From: Nelumbo lutea | Taxonomy: Eukaryota > Streptophyta > Magnoliopsida > Proteales > Nelumbonaceae | Direction of reading: 5' to 3' | DNA: 64,000 bases | NCBI GenBank assembly: GCA_022828595.1 | Contig: JAKGHH010000001.1 | Location: 122,834,999-122,898,998, forward strand | In this document: positions 22,805 to 39,032 of the stretch, in pieces | How positions within the stretch are numbered: position 1 is the first letter of the stretch | Layout: every line of letters begins with the position of its first letter | The notes under the pieces: generated by a model | The model's input: only the letters and a program-made list of their open reading frames with translations | The model's database searches: none | Told to the model about the DNA's origin: nothing | Program-made: the position numbers and the translations under genes

Positions 22805-22809
22805 GGTAT

Positions 22810-25199
22810 ACCTTATTAATCAGGTTCCTTCCATTGTCCTTGATATGAGATCTCCTTTTTTCCTTCTACACCCACGTGAGGACTTGTTTTCTATTCCCCT
22901 TAAGACATTCGGTTGTACATGCTCTGTTCAGCTTCTTGGACCCCATCACTCCAAGTTCGAACCCAAAACCTCCAAATGCATCTTCCTTGGTTATGCACAA
23001 ACTCAAAAGGGTTATTGCTGCTATGATCCTGTCTCAGCGAGGAAGTTTGTCTCCATGGATGTCACTTTCTTTGAGGGGACACCCTATTATCCTCGGGTTT
23101 CCCCTCAGGGGGAGAGCAGTGAGAGTGAGGGTTTGTGTCCTTGTCTTCAGGGGGAGAGCAGTGAGAGTGGGGCAGTTCCTTTACCTATTCCATTGGGTGA
23201 TGAGAGCTGCAATGGTGAGGGTAGTCAGAGGGATCAGGAGTTGAGGGAGAGCTGCAATGTTGAGGGTGGTCAAAGGGATCAGGAGTTGAGGGTCTATCGT
23301 AAGCGGTGCAAACAGGTTGATCTTGATCATCAACAGTCCAGGGATGGTGAGGGTGGTCAGAGGGATCAGGAGTTGAGGCTCTATCACAGGCGGTGCAGAC
23401 AGGTTGATCCTGATCATCAACAGTCCAGGCCAACTCCAATCTCACCTCCAGCTCCAAGTCCAGGTACTACAGTGCCATCCATTTCACCTCCTACAGATGA
23501 TCTTGACCTTTCGATTGCAGTTCGTAAAGGGAAACGACATTGTACCACATCTACAGCCCATTGTATTTCCCACTTTTTATCCTATGATCGCCTATCTCCT
23601 ACCTATAGGTCCTACCTTAGCTCCATTTCGAATGTCCCTATTCCAAGAACAGTGCAAGAAGCCCTATCCGTCCCGGAATGGAAAGATGCAATGCAAGCTG
23701 AGATGGATGCCCTGCTGAAAAACAACACCTGAGAGGTAATTGATCTGCCCAAAGGAAAGAAACCAGTTGGATGCAGATGGGTATTTACGGTGAGGCATAA
23801 TGCAAATGGATCTATTGAGAGGTATAAAGCTCGGTTAGTTGCAAGAGGGTTTACATAGACTTATGGCATAGATTACTTGGAGACGTTTGCACAGGTAACC
23901 AAGATGACCACTATTCGAGTCCTATTATCCCTTGTAGCAAGTCACACTTGGCCTTTATACCAAATGGACATGAAAAATGCCTTTCTGAATGGAGATCTAC
24001 AGGAAGAAGTTTACATGCATTTGCCTCTTTGATTCTATGATGCAGAGATAGGTAAGAAGGTCTGCCGGCTCAACAAGGCTTTGTATGGTTTGAAACAGTC
24101 ACCTAGGGCTTGGTTCGATAGATTCAGACTAGCCCTTGTGAAGTTTGGTTATGTACAGACCCAGTCAGATCATACCCTATTCATCAAGAGGGTGGAGTCC
24201 TCCTTGACGCTACTGGCAGTATATGTTGATGATATTGTGGTCACAGGGAATGATAGCCATGAGATTGAGTCCCTTAAACAGCTCCTTCATCAAGAATTTG
24301 AGTTGAAAGACCTTGGTGTACTCCGGTATTTTTTGGGTATTGAGGTTGCTAGATCCAAACAGGGGATCTTTATCTCTCAGAGGAAATATGTCCTAGACTT
24401 GTTGGCAAAAACTGGAAAGTTAGGTGTCAAGCCTACAGATACACCAATTGAACAGAACCACATGATTAGTGCTGAGAGTGGGGAGCTTCTTGAAGACAAA
24501 GTTATGTTCCAGCAATTGGTAGGAAAGCTCCTATATCTCTGTCTCACTCGGCCAGATATTACTTATGCTGTTAGTGTTGTCAACCAATACATGTATTCTC
24601 CTAGAACCACACATCTTCTTGCAGCAGAAAGAATCTTAGCCTACTTGAAGAGATGCCTGGGTAGGGGTATACTGTTCAAGAACAACAACCACATGAAGGT
24701 GGAGGTCTATACAGATGCTGATTGGGCTGGGAGTGTTGATGACAAAAGGTCTACCTCAGGATGTCGTGCCCTTGTGGGAGGAAACCTTGTTTCCTGGAGA
24801 AGTAAGAAACAAAGTGTTGTCTCCCGGTCAAGTGCTGAAACAGAATACAGGTCTATGGCCAACGGAATGGCTGAAATCCTATGGCTAAGATCTCTACTTG
24901 AGGAGTTGGGCATCGAGTATGAGAAGCCCTTGATGTTGTATTGTGATAATCAAGCAGCCGTTAATATAGCACATAATCCAGTGCAGCATGACAGAACCAA
25001 ACAAATTGAAGTTGACCGGCATTTTGTACGAGAGGGGGTCTTATCTCAAGAAGTATACCTCCCTTACATCACATCCAGTATGCAACTAACGGACATCCTC
25101 ACTAAAGCCGTATCAAGAAAGAAGCTAGAAGCAGATCTATCCAAGTTGGGAATGATAAACATCTACTCCCAACTTGAGGGGGAGTGTAGAGAACATTGA
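22810..25199 (+). pseudogene. Plus-strand copia integrase C-terminus, RT and RNase H
   Basis: Continues from the solo LTR: VLDMRSPFFLLHPREDLFSI, KCIFLGYAQTQKGYCCYDP, a repeat-rich linker, DLDLSIAVRKGKRHC, then RT. RT stops: TGG-to-TGA after NNT (about 23729), CAG-to-TAG in GFT*TYG (about 23857), and TGA in LPL*FYD (about 24031). From 24081 a 372-codon frame is open: YGLKQSPRAWF, AVYVDDIVVTGND, FLGIEVARSKQGIFIS, RNase H with YTDADWAGSVDDKRSTSG, SSAETEYRSMA and LYCDNQAAVNIAHNPVQH. It ends EGECREH in the 3' LTR. Most breaks are single transitions. Confidence 0.9.
23104..23430 (+). repeat. Imperfect tandem repeats in the integrase-RT linker
   Basis: Two copies of a 41-bp unit with GGGGGAGAGCAGTGAGAGTG (from about 23109 and 23150), then three copies of a longer unit containing AGGGATCAGGAGTTGAGG (23228-23380). 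Two of these extend to a shared RCKQVDLDHQQSR / RCRQVDPDHQQSR peptide. All stay in frame. Confidence 0.85.
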
Positions 25200-25563
25200 T
25201 GAACATTGATGTGGGCCCCACAGCTGTGGTCCCACTCTGTCCGTAGGGTAGAATGTATCTAGTCACAGCTGTGGTTGATTTATGATTCTGTTATTCTAGT
25301 TGTTATTTACTTTTCAGTTTTATATTGTTATGTGTTATGATGTAAACACCAAGGGCAGATGTGTCCTTTCATGTAACTAGCATAACATATAAATATTAAA
25401 TTAAAAGTGGCGGCGGCAGAATATTGAGATTCTGTTCTTCTCCTCAAAACTGTGTTCTACTGCTCTCTCACCACTCTTTCTCCTCCTTTTTCTTCACTTT
25501 CTCTTCTCTTCGAACCTGAAATTTCTTAGTGATCAAGACTGATAGCAGTCTTGAACAACTACA
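25185..25563 (+). repeat. 3' LTR of plus-strand copia
   Basis: 379 bp. Carries a 6-bp TTTTTC-type insertion in the CT tract relative to the 5' LTR. Preceded by the polypurine tract at 25176-25184. Confidence 0.93.
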
Positions 25564-25568
25564 TCCTT

Positions 25569-26002
25569 TTTGGATTATTTATTCCATTTTATTTTTTAGT
25601 TACTTGAGCTACATCACAACTCCACTTGCAAGTGAACTACAGTCATTAGCCAATCTTGGCTATTTATAGATTGTTCATCATAACTTTCCTTTTAATGTTG
25701 AGATGCATGTTGTGTAACAAGTTATTCATACTAAAATCTCTGTCTCTATTTATGTTGTAGCTTTTTAAGTGAGAGGTCGAGATCCAGCTTGTTTTGTGTC
25801 TTGATACACAGTATCAGTGTGGGGACAAGATTCCTAAGACAGCTGTAAGGTGGGGCTGATGTCCCACCATCAGATGTGCCCCACAAAGGAGATATCCATA
25901 TGTTCAGTTGTTACACCACACATAAATCATGAAGGTTGCATATGGAAACCTTTCGAAGTCTTTTTCCTTGTCTTTCTTTCCCTTAACAGTCCAAGACAAG
26001 TT
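25569..26002. other. Spacer without recognised features
   Basis: Continues the sequence upstream of the copia insertion; no ORF, RNA gene or element boundary recognised. Confidence 0.5.
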
Positions 26003-26010
26003 GGTATACC

Positions 26011-26347
26011 TAGGGCTCCTAAAGTCTGAAACCCAATCCGACATCTGATCCGATTATTTTGGACTTGGATGATCCATTTACATAATCAGATCGGACAGGA
26101 TTTAACCACATTTGATCTGTTCCAATTATTTTTTATATATGATAGCTGATAAATTATCTAAAAAATTATAACAAATAAATTCAATATTTCATATTTATAT
26201 AAATGTATATATCATAAATTAAAAAGTAACTAGGTTTTTAAAACCTTTTAGTTGATTTTGGATAGAATTCAGATTTAAGTTTCCAATAATTGGATTCGAC
26301 TTGGATGTGGCTGGATCCTATCCGAATTTGACCCGATTACAGTCCTA
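26011..26347. mobile_element. hAT-type MITE (337 bp)
   Basis: Flanked by a perfect 8-bp duplication GGTATACC (26003-26010 and 26348-26355). Ends TAGGGCTCC and, reversed, TAGGACTGTAATCGG. Very AT-rich interior with TCGGA-type submotifs. No coding capacity. Confidence 0.8.
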
Positions 26348-26703
26348 GGTATACCTGATTGCTAGGATTCTTGTGCATGTTTGGTCAAATTCTGGCCTCA
26401 GAGATCTCCTTCATTGGCCACAGGCTCCTTTCATGTTTTACACATATATGAGATATGGAAGAAAAGTAGTTTCTTCCCTTCTTTTCTGTTTCCTTTGAAT
26501 CTTCTAATTGAAGGTGGACTAACATCTTTTACCTACCAACAAAAGACTCATTTCAGTTGCCCCATCTTTCCAGTAGCAGCATAAATATGGGATTAGAATT
26601 CATACATAGACAATACAAGAAACACTTGACCAGCATTCAAGGTTAAAAGAACAGGAAGTTCCCAAGCCCAATACATAGAGTCAAAATAATGGTAACTAGT
26701 TTC

Positions 26704-29249
<2,546 letters not shown>

Positions 29250-29310
29250 TCTGTATGTCTCAAGATGGTATTGTCTTTTAATGATGGAGATGTTCTTTGG
29301 TCTTTGCTTG

Positions 29311-29319
29311 TATTTATAG
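29311..29319 (-). promoter_or_regulatory. TATA box of the PRX9-like gene
   Basis: CTATAAATA on the minus strand, about 62 bases upstream of the ATG at 29249, a normal plant spacing for a short leader. Confidence 0.6.
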
Positions 29320-30737
29320 AGATCATGTGATTAATCAACTGTCCTCTGTACCAAATCCTCTAATTCAACGTATTACAGGGAAATACTGAACCAACGCTTG
29401 AATATTGATTCCTGCTTGGATTCAAGTGTATGCACAACAAATAAATATATAAAATCGGTCATTTTATACGTTATTTATTATTTAATTCGACTTCCTCCCC
29501 ATATGATTAGGTATTTGCTACATCTGGTAGGCATGTGCCCGCCTGTGCTCAGTGGAGTAGGTCAGTTAACCAAATGTTGTTATTTTCGTCCTCTCCTTCA
29601 AGTCTCTTCAACCACTCCATGGCATACACACAGACATCCTCTATGTATTAACAGGCTAAACCACCTAATATTTCTCGAATAATCTAAGAATTCTAGATGG
29701 AGATAGAAGGCAGAAGCAATCGTGATGAACGCTTCAACTGGGTCTAACAAAATTTATTTATTTATTTTGACTAGGCAAAGGGACTGTACAGTCCACTTAT
29801 CCCTTTTATTTAAGAGGGGCAATACATTTTAATTATTTGATGTAAAATTAGGTGCAATAAAAATGAAAAGAATATTAAAGAGGCAATTAAAAGAAATGTA
29901 TCAAGATTCTGGATACAATGGAAGAGTTAAGATATATGTGGATATATCATAGAATTCAAATATATTTAAAATTATATGAATTATTTATAATTCATAGTCT
30001 AACCATTCTATACATAAGAATAAAAAAAAAAAGGAAAAACTCTGTACATAAGAGAAATGTGTATTTTAATAGTTTATGATTTTATGTGAAGTATATATGC
30101 ATAGCTTAAAAAGTAATATTATAAATCTCATTAATGATTAATGATCATGTAAAATCTTACAAATTTTAAAAATAAATTAAGTTTAATAAATAATGATGAT
30201 ATGTGGTAGTAGAAAAATTACATTCTCTTATGAAATTAGTCATCCAAAAAAAATCTTTTAAATGGATAATTGAGATTATAGAAGCAAAAACATGTAGAGA
30301 TGGTTTGGTTGTGGCTCAATACCGGGGCATTTGCAAATGAAATTTTTTTTGGATATAATATGACTACTAATCAATGTTAATTAAATAAGATATTGTGGGG
30401 TATTTTAGTGGTTATAATACTTATGTTTCAAGTAAGCAACTTAAGTTCAAACCCCTCTAACAACATAATAATTTTGCATAGGACTGATTTTAAATAGGCT
30501 TAAATGAAATTAATTGAGTTAATTATGAGTTAAGATAATTAACAGAACTAATGAATGTTATTAGTGGTGTGTTAAATAAAGTTATCCATGGAGTCAATTG
30601 TATTAAATGGAGTGTTAAATACAGTCAATTATGATAAATTTTGTAGGCATTAATTAGGGTAATTGAGTCATGACAGGTTTAACAGGTTTGGTAGTGATTC
30701 TAGCTAGTCAAGTTGAAGAAGTTACTAGTGATGTTTG
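29320..30737. other. AT-rich spacer upstream of the PRX9-like gene
   Basis: No gene recognised. At about 30394-30460 the sequence TAGTGGTTATAAT followed by AGTTCAAACCCC resembles pol III A and B boxes, so a tRNA-derived SINE remnant is possible. Confidence 0.4.
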
Positions 30738-30923
30738 GCCTACCATCTGCTCCTCACACAGTATGCCTCACAATGATCTCACAGGCACATCCCACCATGC
30801 ATTGGGAACATCTCCCATAAATAATGACACATAAGTAGGGAAGATATTCCCAATGCACAGTGGGATGTGCCTGTGAGGTCGTGAGATGTCCTGCATGAGG
30901 AGCAGATCCGGTCTCCTGTGGTA
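30738..30923. mobile_element. Fold-back element 1 (long inverted repeat)
   Basis: Two arms of about 80 nt pair across a short centre. Left: ATCTGCTCCTCA, CACAGGCACATCCCACC, TGCATTGGGAACATCTCCC. Right arm, reversed, shows the same order. Non-coding. The core ACATCTCC recurs in four other hairpins of this window. Confidence 0.8.
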
Positions 30924-31057
30924 GCTTGTTTTCTTAAAAGTCATTTATACTTGTATTCAACATCAGCACCATATATGCATTTCAACCTTAAACCTTAAAT
31001 ATTTCTCGTTTGGTTGGGTTGTTTTAAGCAAAGCAATTGTATTTGTGCATTGGTTTT

Positions 31058-31206
31058 AGTTCACATCAGCCCCCACAAGGGGGCACCCCACAATGTCCCA
31101 CAGCATATTCCAGCTGTGTATTGGAAACATTTCCCAGTAATAATACAAGAAATGATGAGGCATCATCGGGAGATGTTCCTAATATACAAGGGGGCTGAAG
31201 TGAACT
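31058..31206. mobile_element. Fold-back element 2
   Basis: Ends AGTTCACATCAGCCCCC and, reversed, AGTTCACTTCAGCCCCC. Inner arms GTATTGGAAACATTTCCC and GGGAGATGTTCCTAATATAC pair. Same core as the other fold-back elements, more decayed, with arms of unequal length. Confidence 0.65.
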
Positions 31207-31209
31207 CAA

Positions 31210-33249
31210 TTGAAAATGCATTTTTAGCTTCATATCCTATATAGCACCTGATGGCACCTGATAGGAATAAGTAACAATGAACAAATGAGCTTTGGGTTAT
31301 ATACACAACCTAACAACTCTCCTGATTTTCGATATGTAGATCAATTACAAACCACTCCTGAGAAAACTACCATCGTACCAAACACAGCCAAGTGGGTTGG
31401 TTAACAAAGTTCAGACAACATAAATTGTCTAATTAGTCTCTCAAAGCTGAAGACCTAACTTGAGAATTGAGACGTAACAAGAGTTTGTTCAAGGATCAAT
31501 TTCTGAATTAATGTGAGATTCATTTTAATGAATGAATGAATTCTCCCATTCTAATGAATTCATTCTGACTAAGGCTGCGTTTGACATGCTTTCAGAGAAA
31601 TCATTCTAATGAATTTTTTAGTTTGGATTTATGAAAATTATCGAACCTAGTTCTTCTTTTTTTCTGGGCTAGCTCAGAGCTCATTCTGAGGGCTGATTAA
31701 TTGATGAAATTGAAAAATTCAGCTTATAAAAATCATTTTTTGACTCAGAACTCGTTCATTCTTCAAATAATGATTCTTAGAGCAGAAATTAACCAAACAT
31801 CATTCAGATTATGATATTTACTCAACATTTTAACAAACAACATTGGAGTTCAGATAAGCTGAAATTTTCAACTGGTTCGAAATGGATCTACGTATCCAAG
31901 TATCCAACCATGAATGTACATGTCTAGTAGGTAATGGACCTGCTCCTTGGTGATAATTATTTGGGACCAAATCAATCCGGAGATGACATCGTTTGGCTGA
32001 ATATTTAGTCATTGAACCTGGTTCAGTGGTTTAACCTTCCGGGTTCATCTGGTCTGACCACTTGCATGGGTCACCTTTACTTAATTACGAGTTTCATAGG
32101 CCGCCCAAGTGACGTGATCAGTGACACTCTCCCAAAAAGTATAAAGGAATTTCCAAATTAAAAAATAATAATAATGAAATTCGTTCCATCCCATGTTGAC
32201 CCCCATATAAAAATCTAATCTTCAACTCGTTACTATTTTTGCCACGTGGACGGTAATAAGAATTTTCAAATGAATGATATCTGTTTGATGATGCCACGTG
32301 TAAATCCTACAGAAGGATTCAAAGGGCCACGCAGTAGAAAGTCAGAAGGACAACGTAAGTAATGTGCTCAGACATTGGATATGAGAATTTTTTTTAATAT
32401 TTGATATTTGACAAAGCAGGGGAGCAGGCGAGCAGCTCTCCAACTCCATTAAAAAAGAAAAAGAAAATTCTAAGCCCAAAATCATGCCCTAGCACATCAC
32501 CTAATATTCCTACATTTTTATGGATTAAAGCCACAAAATAGACAAACCTAATCATCTTTAGCTTTAGCTTTATTATATAATGTGCCCAACCTTTAAACTT
32601 TTATCACTTGGTTAAGACATCTGAAGAATTACAGTAAAAAAAAATTATATTAAAAGCTAAATTTTTTATCTTTTTACCTTTTTACCATTATTTGTACATG
32701 TACTTAGCACGTGCCGTTAGATTCTGACACTTGCTTGTCCTTTATATTATAATGGTTTAGTTAGTTCAGTCCACCCCTAGGGTGAAATTAAGATTATAGA
32801 AATCAGAACAATTGGGTTTTTTATGAGTCAAATAACTGTATTAGTCAACCAGAACATAGTTCAGTTCAGGAGAGGTAACCATGGTGGGATCCGGTCAAGC
32901 CAGATTGGTTCAACCAGTACGAATTGTCTTGGAAACCGGATTAGCTAACTACTGGTTCTTGGTTCTTGTGTGTATTAGATGTTTAAATCGGCTTAGGAAG
33001 CTAAGGAGGCTGATGACATTGGGATTTGGGAGTTTAAGACTAGAAAAATCATTCTTAATTAGAACCATTCACGGCATTATTATGCTATAGCATGGTCCAT
33101 TTTGCTAGGTTACATATGATTCGTCTCACATACAGTCAAGTTCTTTTTGTTCAAAGTATGGGTCAGATAACCATGTGTTGAAAGGTATCAACAAAGGTTA
33201 GGATCTTGTTAGCTTTTCGGTAAATTATTTATTCGGGTAAATGTAATTA
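31210..33249. other. Spacer, no gene recognised
   Basis: AT-rich. A MITE-like stretch at about 31570-31810 (GGCTGCGTTTGACATGC ... CCAAACATCATTCAG) has weak inverted ends. No RNA gene or convincing coding exon. Confidence 0.45.
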
Positions 33250-33378
33250 GGCCATGTATGGTTTGAAGGAAAATGTAGGAAAAGGAAAGGAAAGGTAGGG
33301 AAATCTTTACAAACTTTATATTGGTTTTCCTGTCTTTTCCTTCCTTTCCCTACCTTTTCCTTCAAACCAAACATAGCC
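33250..33378. mobile_element. Tourist-like MITE (129 bp)
   Basis: Near-palindromic: left GGCCATGTATGGTTTGAAGG, right reversed GGCTATGTTTGGTTTGAAGG, arms rich in GGAAAAGG. Flanked by TTA on both sides (33247-33249 and 33379-33381), the PIF/Harbinger target size. Confidence 0.8.
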
Positions 33379-33567
33379 TTACAATAAGTGTTTCCTAGGA
33401 AAGAATTACCCGGGCAAGTGCATTTACTCATGTTCTTTTATTTCCCACGTAAATAAAGAAATGACCATTTTAACCATAAAAATCTATTATTGAAATGGCT
33501 ATTTCTGTCCCATTAATTCAAGTGTTGCCAACTTTCCCCCCAAGTGGAAAAGTTATTTACCCACCTA

Positions 33568-33676
33568 GGCTGAATTTGGAAGGAGTACAAGTGCAAATAT
33601 GTAGAGTGCAAAACTTTATATTTTGTATGTATTTACATTGTACATATTTCCATTTGTACTCTTTCCAAACTAAGCC
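33568..33676. mobile_element. Small Tourist-like MITE (109 bp)
   Basis: Inverted ends GGCTGAATTTGGAAGGAGTA and, reversed, GGGCTTAGTTTGGAAAGAGT. 3-bp flank CTA on both sides (33565-33567 and 33677-33679). Confidence 0.7.
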
Positions 33677-33679
33677 CTA

Positions 33680-36110
33680 GAAGCAAGAAAATAAATTTTC
33701 TCTAGTCCCACATAAATCTGAAAAAAAAAAGAACATAAATTTATTAGTAATGAGAATCAAAAACCCATTGACTTACTTTCCCCCTCTCAAAATCCAAAAA
33801 AAAGTACACCCAGCCACTAAGTATATGCCAATTATTTATTTTTTGCCTGTTTAATTCATATGGGAAACGAAACCAGATTTTATAAGATATTAAGCGTAAT
33901 TTTTGGTCGGATGGAATGAAATTCCCATTCCCATAAACGAGGCCAGAATGACTATTCAAGAATGTCATTCTTCCAAAAATGGGAATTATAATTCAATCCC
34001 GTTCAACCAAACAGACTGCTATTATGAATACATTAGAAAACTAATGTGTATATGTGGAATTAATCGATGATTATCTATCAAGTATCAACCTTGCTAATAC
34101 AGTACATATGTTACACAAAATGGTGTCAAGATCAACCATGCACATTCAACTGTTTCTCAAAAGAGATCCAAAAGAAATGATCATGAAAAATGAGTTAGCT
34201 CATCAATTGAGCAATGGAGAAACACATTCATTTGTAGGTTTATGCATGGTTTCTGAACCACCTTTGGCCTAGACAGTCAGACCATTCAGCCTGAGAATCG
34301 TTTAGGCAGCCGATTTTGTTACTCCAAATTCGGTTTCTAGCCAAAAACCATTAAATTAGTCAATGATCCGTTGATTCGGGCGGTTAAATCATTGATTCAT
34401 TCGACCCATTCAACGATTTTTTATAGTGTTTTATTTTAATTATTTTTTAATTTTTTTAGAATGGACTATTCATTCAAATCGGACGATCAAACTGTTGATT
34501 CAAAAACCGGTAGCCAGAATGGTTCTAATTCTGGGTCATTTTTTAAAACATTGGATTTATGCATATACGTACCGGTGTTCAAGATCATTCTCAAAGAAAC
34601 AATTCGATAAATAAGACCAATTTTTTAGGTTAATTTATGATTATGGAGATTTTGGTGGGATCCATTGAATTTTTTTTCACATCTCACTCTCTGGGATGAT
34701 TTGCTATCGACCCGATTTTTCTTAGACAGCCCGTCACCTAGATGAGAATTAAAGGATTAGCCGAAGAAACTTCTAGGCGATTTTTCTTAGACAGCGCGTC
34801 AACTAGATGAGAATTAAAGGTTAGTTGAAAAAAACTTCTGAATTTAATAGCTGTTCTACGAATCATTTTGCTCCACGTCAGCTATAAAAAATACATGACC
34901 CACAATCACTCAATCTCTTGCTTGCATCAATAGCTGGGGTGGAGAAAAATGATTGGTCGCACAGCTAGTAAAGCAAAGTAGCTATCAAATTCAGCCAATC
35001 TGCTATTCACATAAAGAATTTTTGGAGTTCTATAATGATTTGTGGTGGTGACATTTAAGCTGTATTGGTTTAAGGATCGATGAATCACAGAGCAACCCAT
35101 TTTACAATATTTATATTCCTAGTTGCTGCTCTCTTTGCTGTCTGCACTTATATTATATATGCATTTGCATTCCATCTTAGTTTAATGTATTTGCTCACCT
35201 CGTGCTACAAATCCAAACCTACTAACTTATCTTAATCCTTCAGCAAAATTTTTCAAAATACCCTTCTTCTCTAAGTAATCCACTCAATATCTTGAGCTGC
35301 ACAATTTACACCTGGGTCGGGTTGAGGTCCAACCTAGCTCAACCTGTGATATCAAAACGTCAATCCTAACCCAACCCAACCCAATAAAGTTGGGTTGATT
35401 GGGTCGATGGGTCAGGTTGAGTATGAATTCGCCTAGATCAAAACACTTGTCACCCAACCTGATCAAACCAGCTGACCCATAAATAGCTAGCCACTTACCG
35501 GAACACTCTGTTCAAACCTCATGACTTAATGGCATTCCAAGCTAGCTAGTTGGGTTAGGTTTGGATTGGAACCTTGACTTACCTACTAAGAGGGTGTGGA
35601 CCAATAAATATATACGATTAATTAATTAAACAATCACCAAGTCACAAAAACAATAGTAAAAAGTATGCCCCTAATTAATTAATGTACAATCCTGTGTGAA
35701 TAAGGTGCTTAGGTTTCATGTGATTTTAGGTTTGGATCTACGGTGTATGCATGTGAGGAGGAAACCTGAACTCGTCTTGTGTAGCCCTACAGCAGGAAAA
35801 AAAAAAAAAAAGAAAGAAAATAAAAGCGCTTAGGGTTTCCTGTGCATGACACAGTCCAATATTATCCCAAATTTATTTCCAAAATTTCTTCTGGATGAGG
35901 ACCTTTTAGTCATTTTGTATTGAAGGATCCAAATTTCTACAGTCCACGTTACCGAAATTAACAAAGACATCTCAACAAATAACCCATGTTAAATCTCCCC
36001 AAATGCTACCGACTCCTATCCTATACTTTTGTTTGTTTATTTATGTTCTTTCTCCTTCTTTCGTTTATTCTTTCTTTTATTTCTTTATGTATTTCTTTTC
36101 TTTCTTCTCT
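33680..36110. other. Spacer upstream of the PRX72-like gene
   Basis: No gene recognised. It includes GGGTTGGGTTGG-type low-complexity sequence near 35310-35480 and a CT-rich stretch at about 36040-36120 just before the promoter. Confidence 0.45.
34713..34842. repeat. 65-bp tandem duplication
   Basis: Two copies of a unit starting CGATTTTTCTTAGACAGC and including TAGATGAGAATTAAAGG; starts at 34713 and 34778. Confidence 0.85.
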
Positions 36111-36149
36111 TTTTCTTTTTGACGACTCAGACCCATACCTGAAGTCTCC

Positions 36150-36156
36150 ATAAATA
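36150..36156 (+). promoter_or_regulatory. TATA box of the PRX72-like gene
   Basis: ATAAATA about 75 bases upstream of the start codon, with a CT-rich region before it. Confidence 0.6.
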
Positions 36157-36222
36157 CCCAAACCCATCTCAACTCTCATCACAAGTAACCTCGAGAAAAC
36201 CCGCCTGCAGAAAACAAATTAA

Positions 36223-37578
<1,356 letters not shown>

Positions 37579-38929
37579 GCTATACAACAACTGTGGGAAT
37601 AATAGTTACGTTGTGGGTCATAGACAATAAACTCACGTTGTACGTGAGCTTTTTGTTTCAAGGTGCGGAGCAATGTCTGTGTGTTACTCTTGTAGCTAGG
37701 TGGTGTTTGGTAATGTGTGTGATTGTGTATTGTGCACTTTCCGGATTTTGTTCCAGTCAGAGTCGATGGATTTTCGTTTTCCCCCTGTGAATAACATGTA
37801 CTCTGGGTCTTTCAATTGGCAGCCCATCTTGGGTGGGGGCCCATATCCTAGCGTAAATCTTAAACATAGAAGATTTGGAATTTTTGAAAACCCTACTCCA
37901 GGTGCAGCAATCAACGCAATTCAACAATTAAACTCAAGTCAGCATTTCAGCCTTAATTCCAACTATTTTGGGTCGGTTATGGATCATGTCCAAGCATTTT
38001 ATAAACGGAAATTTATTAAAATTAATTGAAATTCCGATAAACACATCATGACAAAAATTTTTAAGTATTTAAAAGCTCAAAATAACTACCATTAAAACCA
38101 ATTAGAAATTTAAATATCAAATAAATCAGCTGTCGTATTTTGAAATTTAAAAAAAAAAAGTCCAACTTTCTAGCCAAAATAGATTCAGGAAACAAATCGG
38201 GTTTAGATTTCTGAAACGGGAATTTTCCAAATTTTGGCGAAATTTAGGTTAAATCCCTAAATAAAAGGTTGCTTGTAGACTTGTAGTCATGTACCAAAAG
38301 TCATCAGCTAGATTGAATGATAGCTAATGAGGCTTTTCCTTTTTAATTGCAAGTTGAGAGTCGAGTTATGATTCTATGGGATGTTAATTCTGATGCTCAA
38401 TTGGACCAAGAAAAAGATACTGATGCTCCATTGGGCCAAAAAAAAAATTAATGATTCTCCATTGGGCCATCTATTACTCTACAGTTGTGGGTTCGAGAAA
38501 AAGCTCTCCATTTTTGGCCCGAGTTCCTTTCCTGTAAGATTTTGATAAAGACGGTTGGATTTTCTTTCTTTAAAATAGTGTCTGGCCTATGTATAGGGTC
38601 CTTGACACGTTGTAGTAATCCACCCTTTTGAGCTGCCAAAGTTTATTCTCTCCATTCTCTCTTCATTCATTTTTTAATATCTATCTGCAAGACCCATTTT
38701 CTGAGAAAGACTGTTGCGCTTCCATTGATGGCATAGCACCTTCCTCCTCCTTGCTGGCAAGTGGATGCGGTCCCGCTGGAGTGCTGAGTGCATCTCTGAT
38801 ACTTAAAACTGTATTCAGGATCTGCTGCTCACCACGCTGTGTGTAAAAATATATAGCCAATTACAATCCCATCTTCAATCACAAATGAACACGTCAGCAT
38901 TTCATACACCTGAAATCCGAGATCACATC
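37579..38929. other. 3' flank of the PRX72-like gene and spacer
   Basis: Contains CAATAAACTC near 37626 as a possible polyadenylation signal. No further gene recognised. Confidence 0.4.
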
Positions 38930-39032
38930 TGCTCTCCACAAACGCCCCATATGCACATCTCAACGTGCATTCAAAACATTTTTCAAAGTTGTCGGTGGGA
39001 GACGTTTTCAATACACGGTTGGGATGTGGATC
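38930..39032. mobile_element. Fold-back element 3, cut by the GGGCC element
   Basis: Left arm GCACATCTCAACGTGCATTC pairs with the reverse of the right arm at 38993-39028 (GGTGGGAGACGTTTTCAATACACGG...). The right arm stops where the 39033 element starts. Confidence 0.55.

Larger units (their letters stand above)
17752..25563 (+). mobile_element. Ty1/copia retrotransposon (7.8 kb) interrupted by a solo LTR
   Basis: LTRs 17752-18124 and 25185-25563, both TGTAGAG...CTACA, with perfect TSD TCCTT (17747-17751 and 25564-25568). Primer-binding site TGGTATCAGAGCC at 18125, polypurine tract GAGGGGGAG at 25176-25184. About ten substitutions and one 6-bp indel separate the LTRs by eye (under 3%), so it looks younger than the minus-strand elements. 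Gag, protease, integrase, RT and RNase H are all present but carry stops. A 1953-bp solo LTR sits in integrase. The element lies downstream of the membrane-protein gene. Confidence 0.95.

Noticed and set aside
23181..23457. Minus-strand open frames over the pol linker repeats
   Set aside because: Created by the tandem repeat; the plus strand has the in-frame pol protein.
32881..33090. 69-codon plus-strand frame as a gene
   Set aside because: No motif, no splice partners, no promoter; likely chance.
35284..35480. hAT MITE in the GGGTTGGGTT-rich stretch
   Set aside because: Inverted ends and an 8-bp duplication could not be placed.
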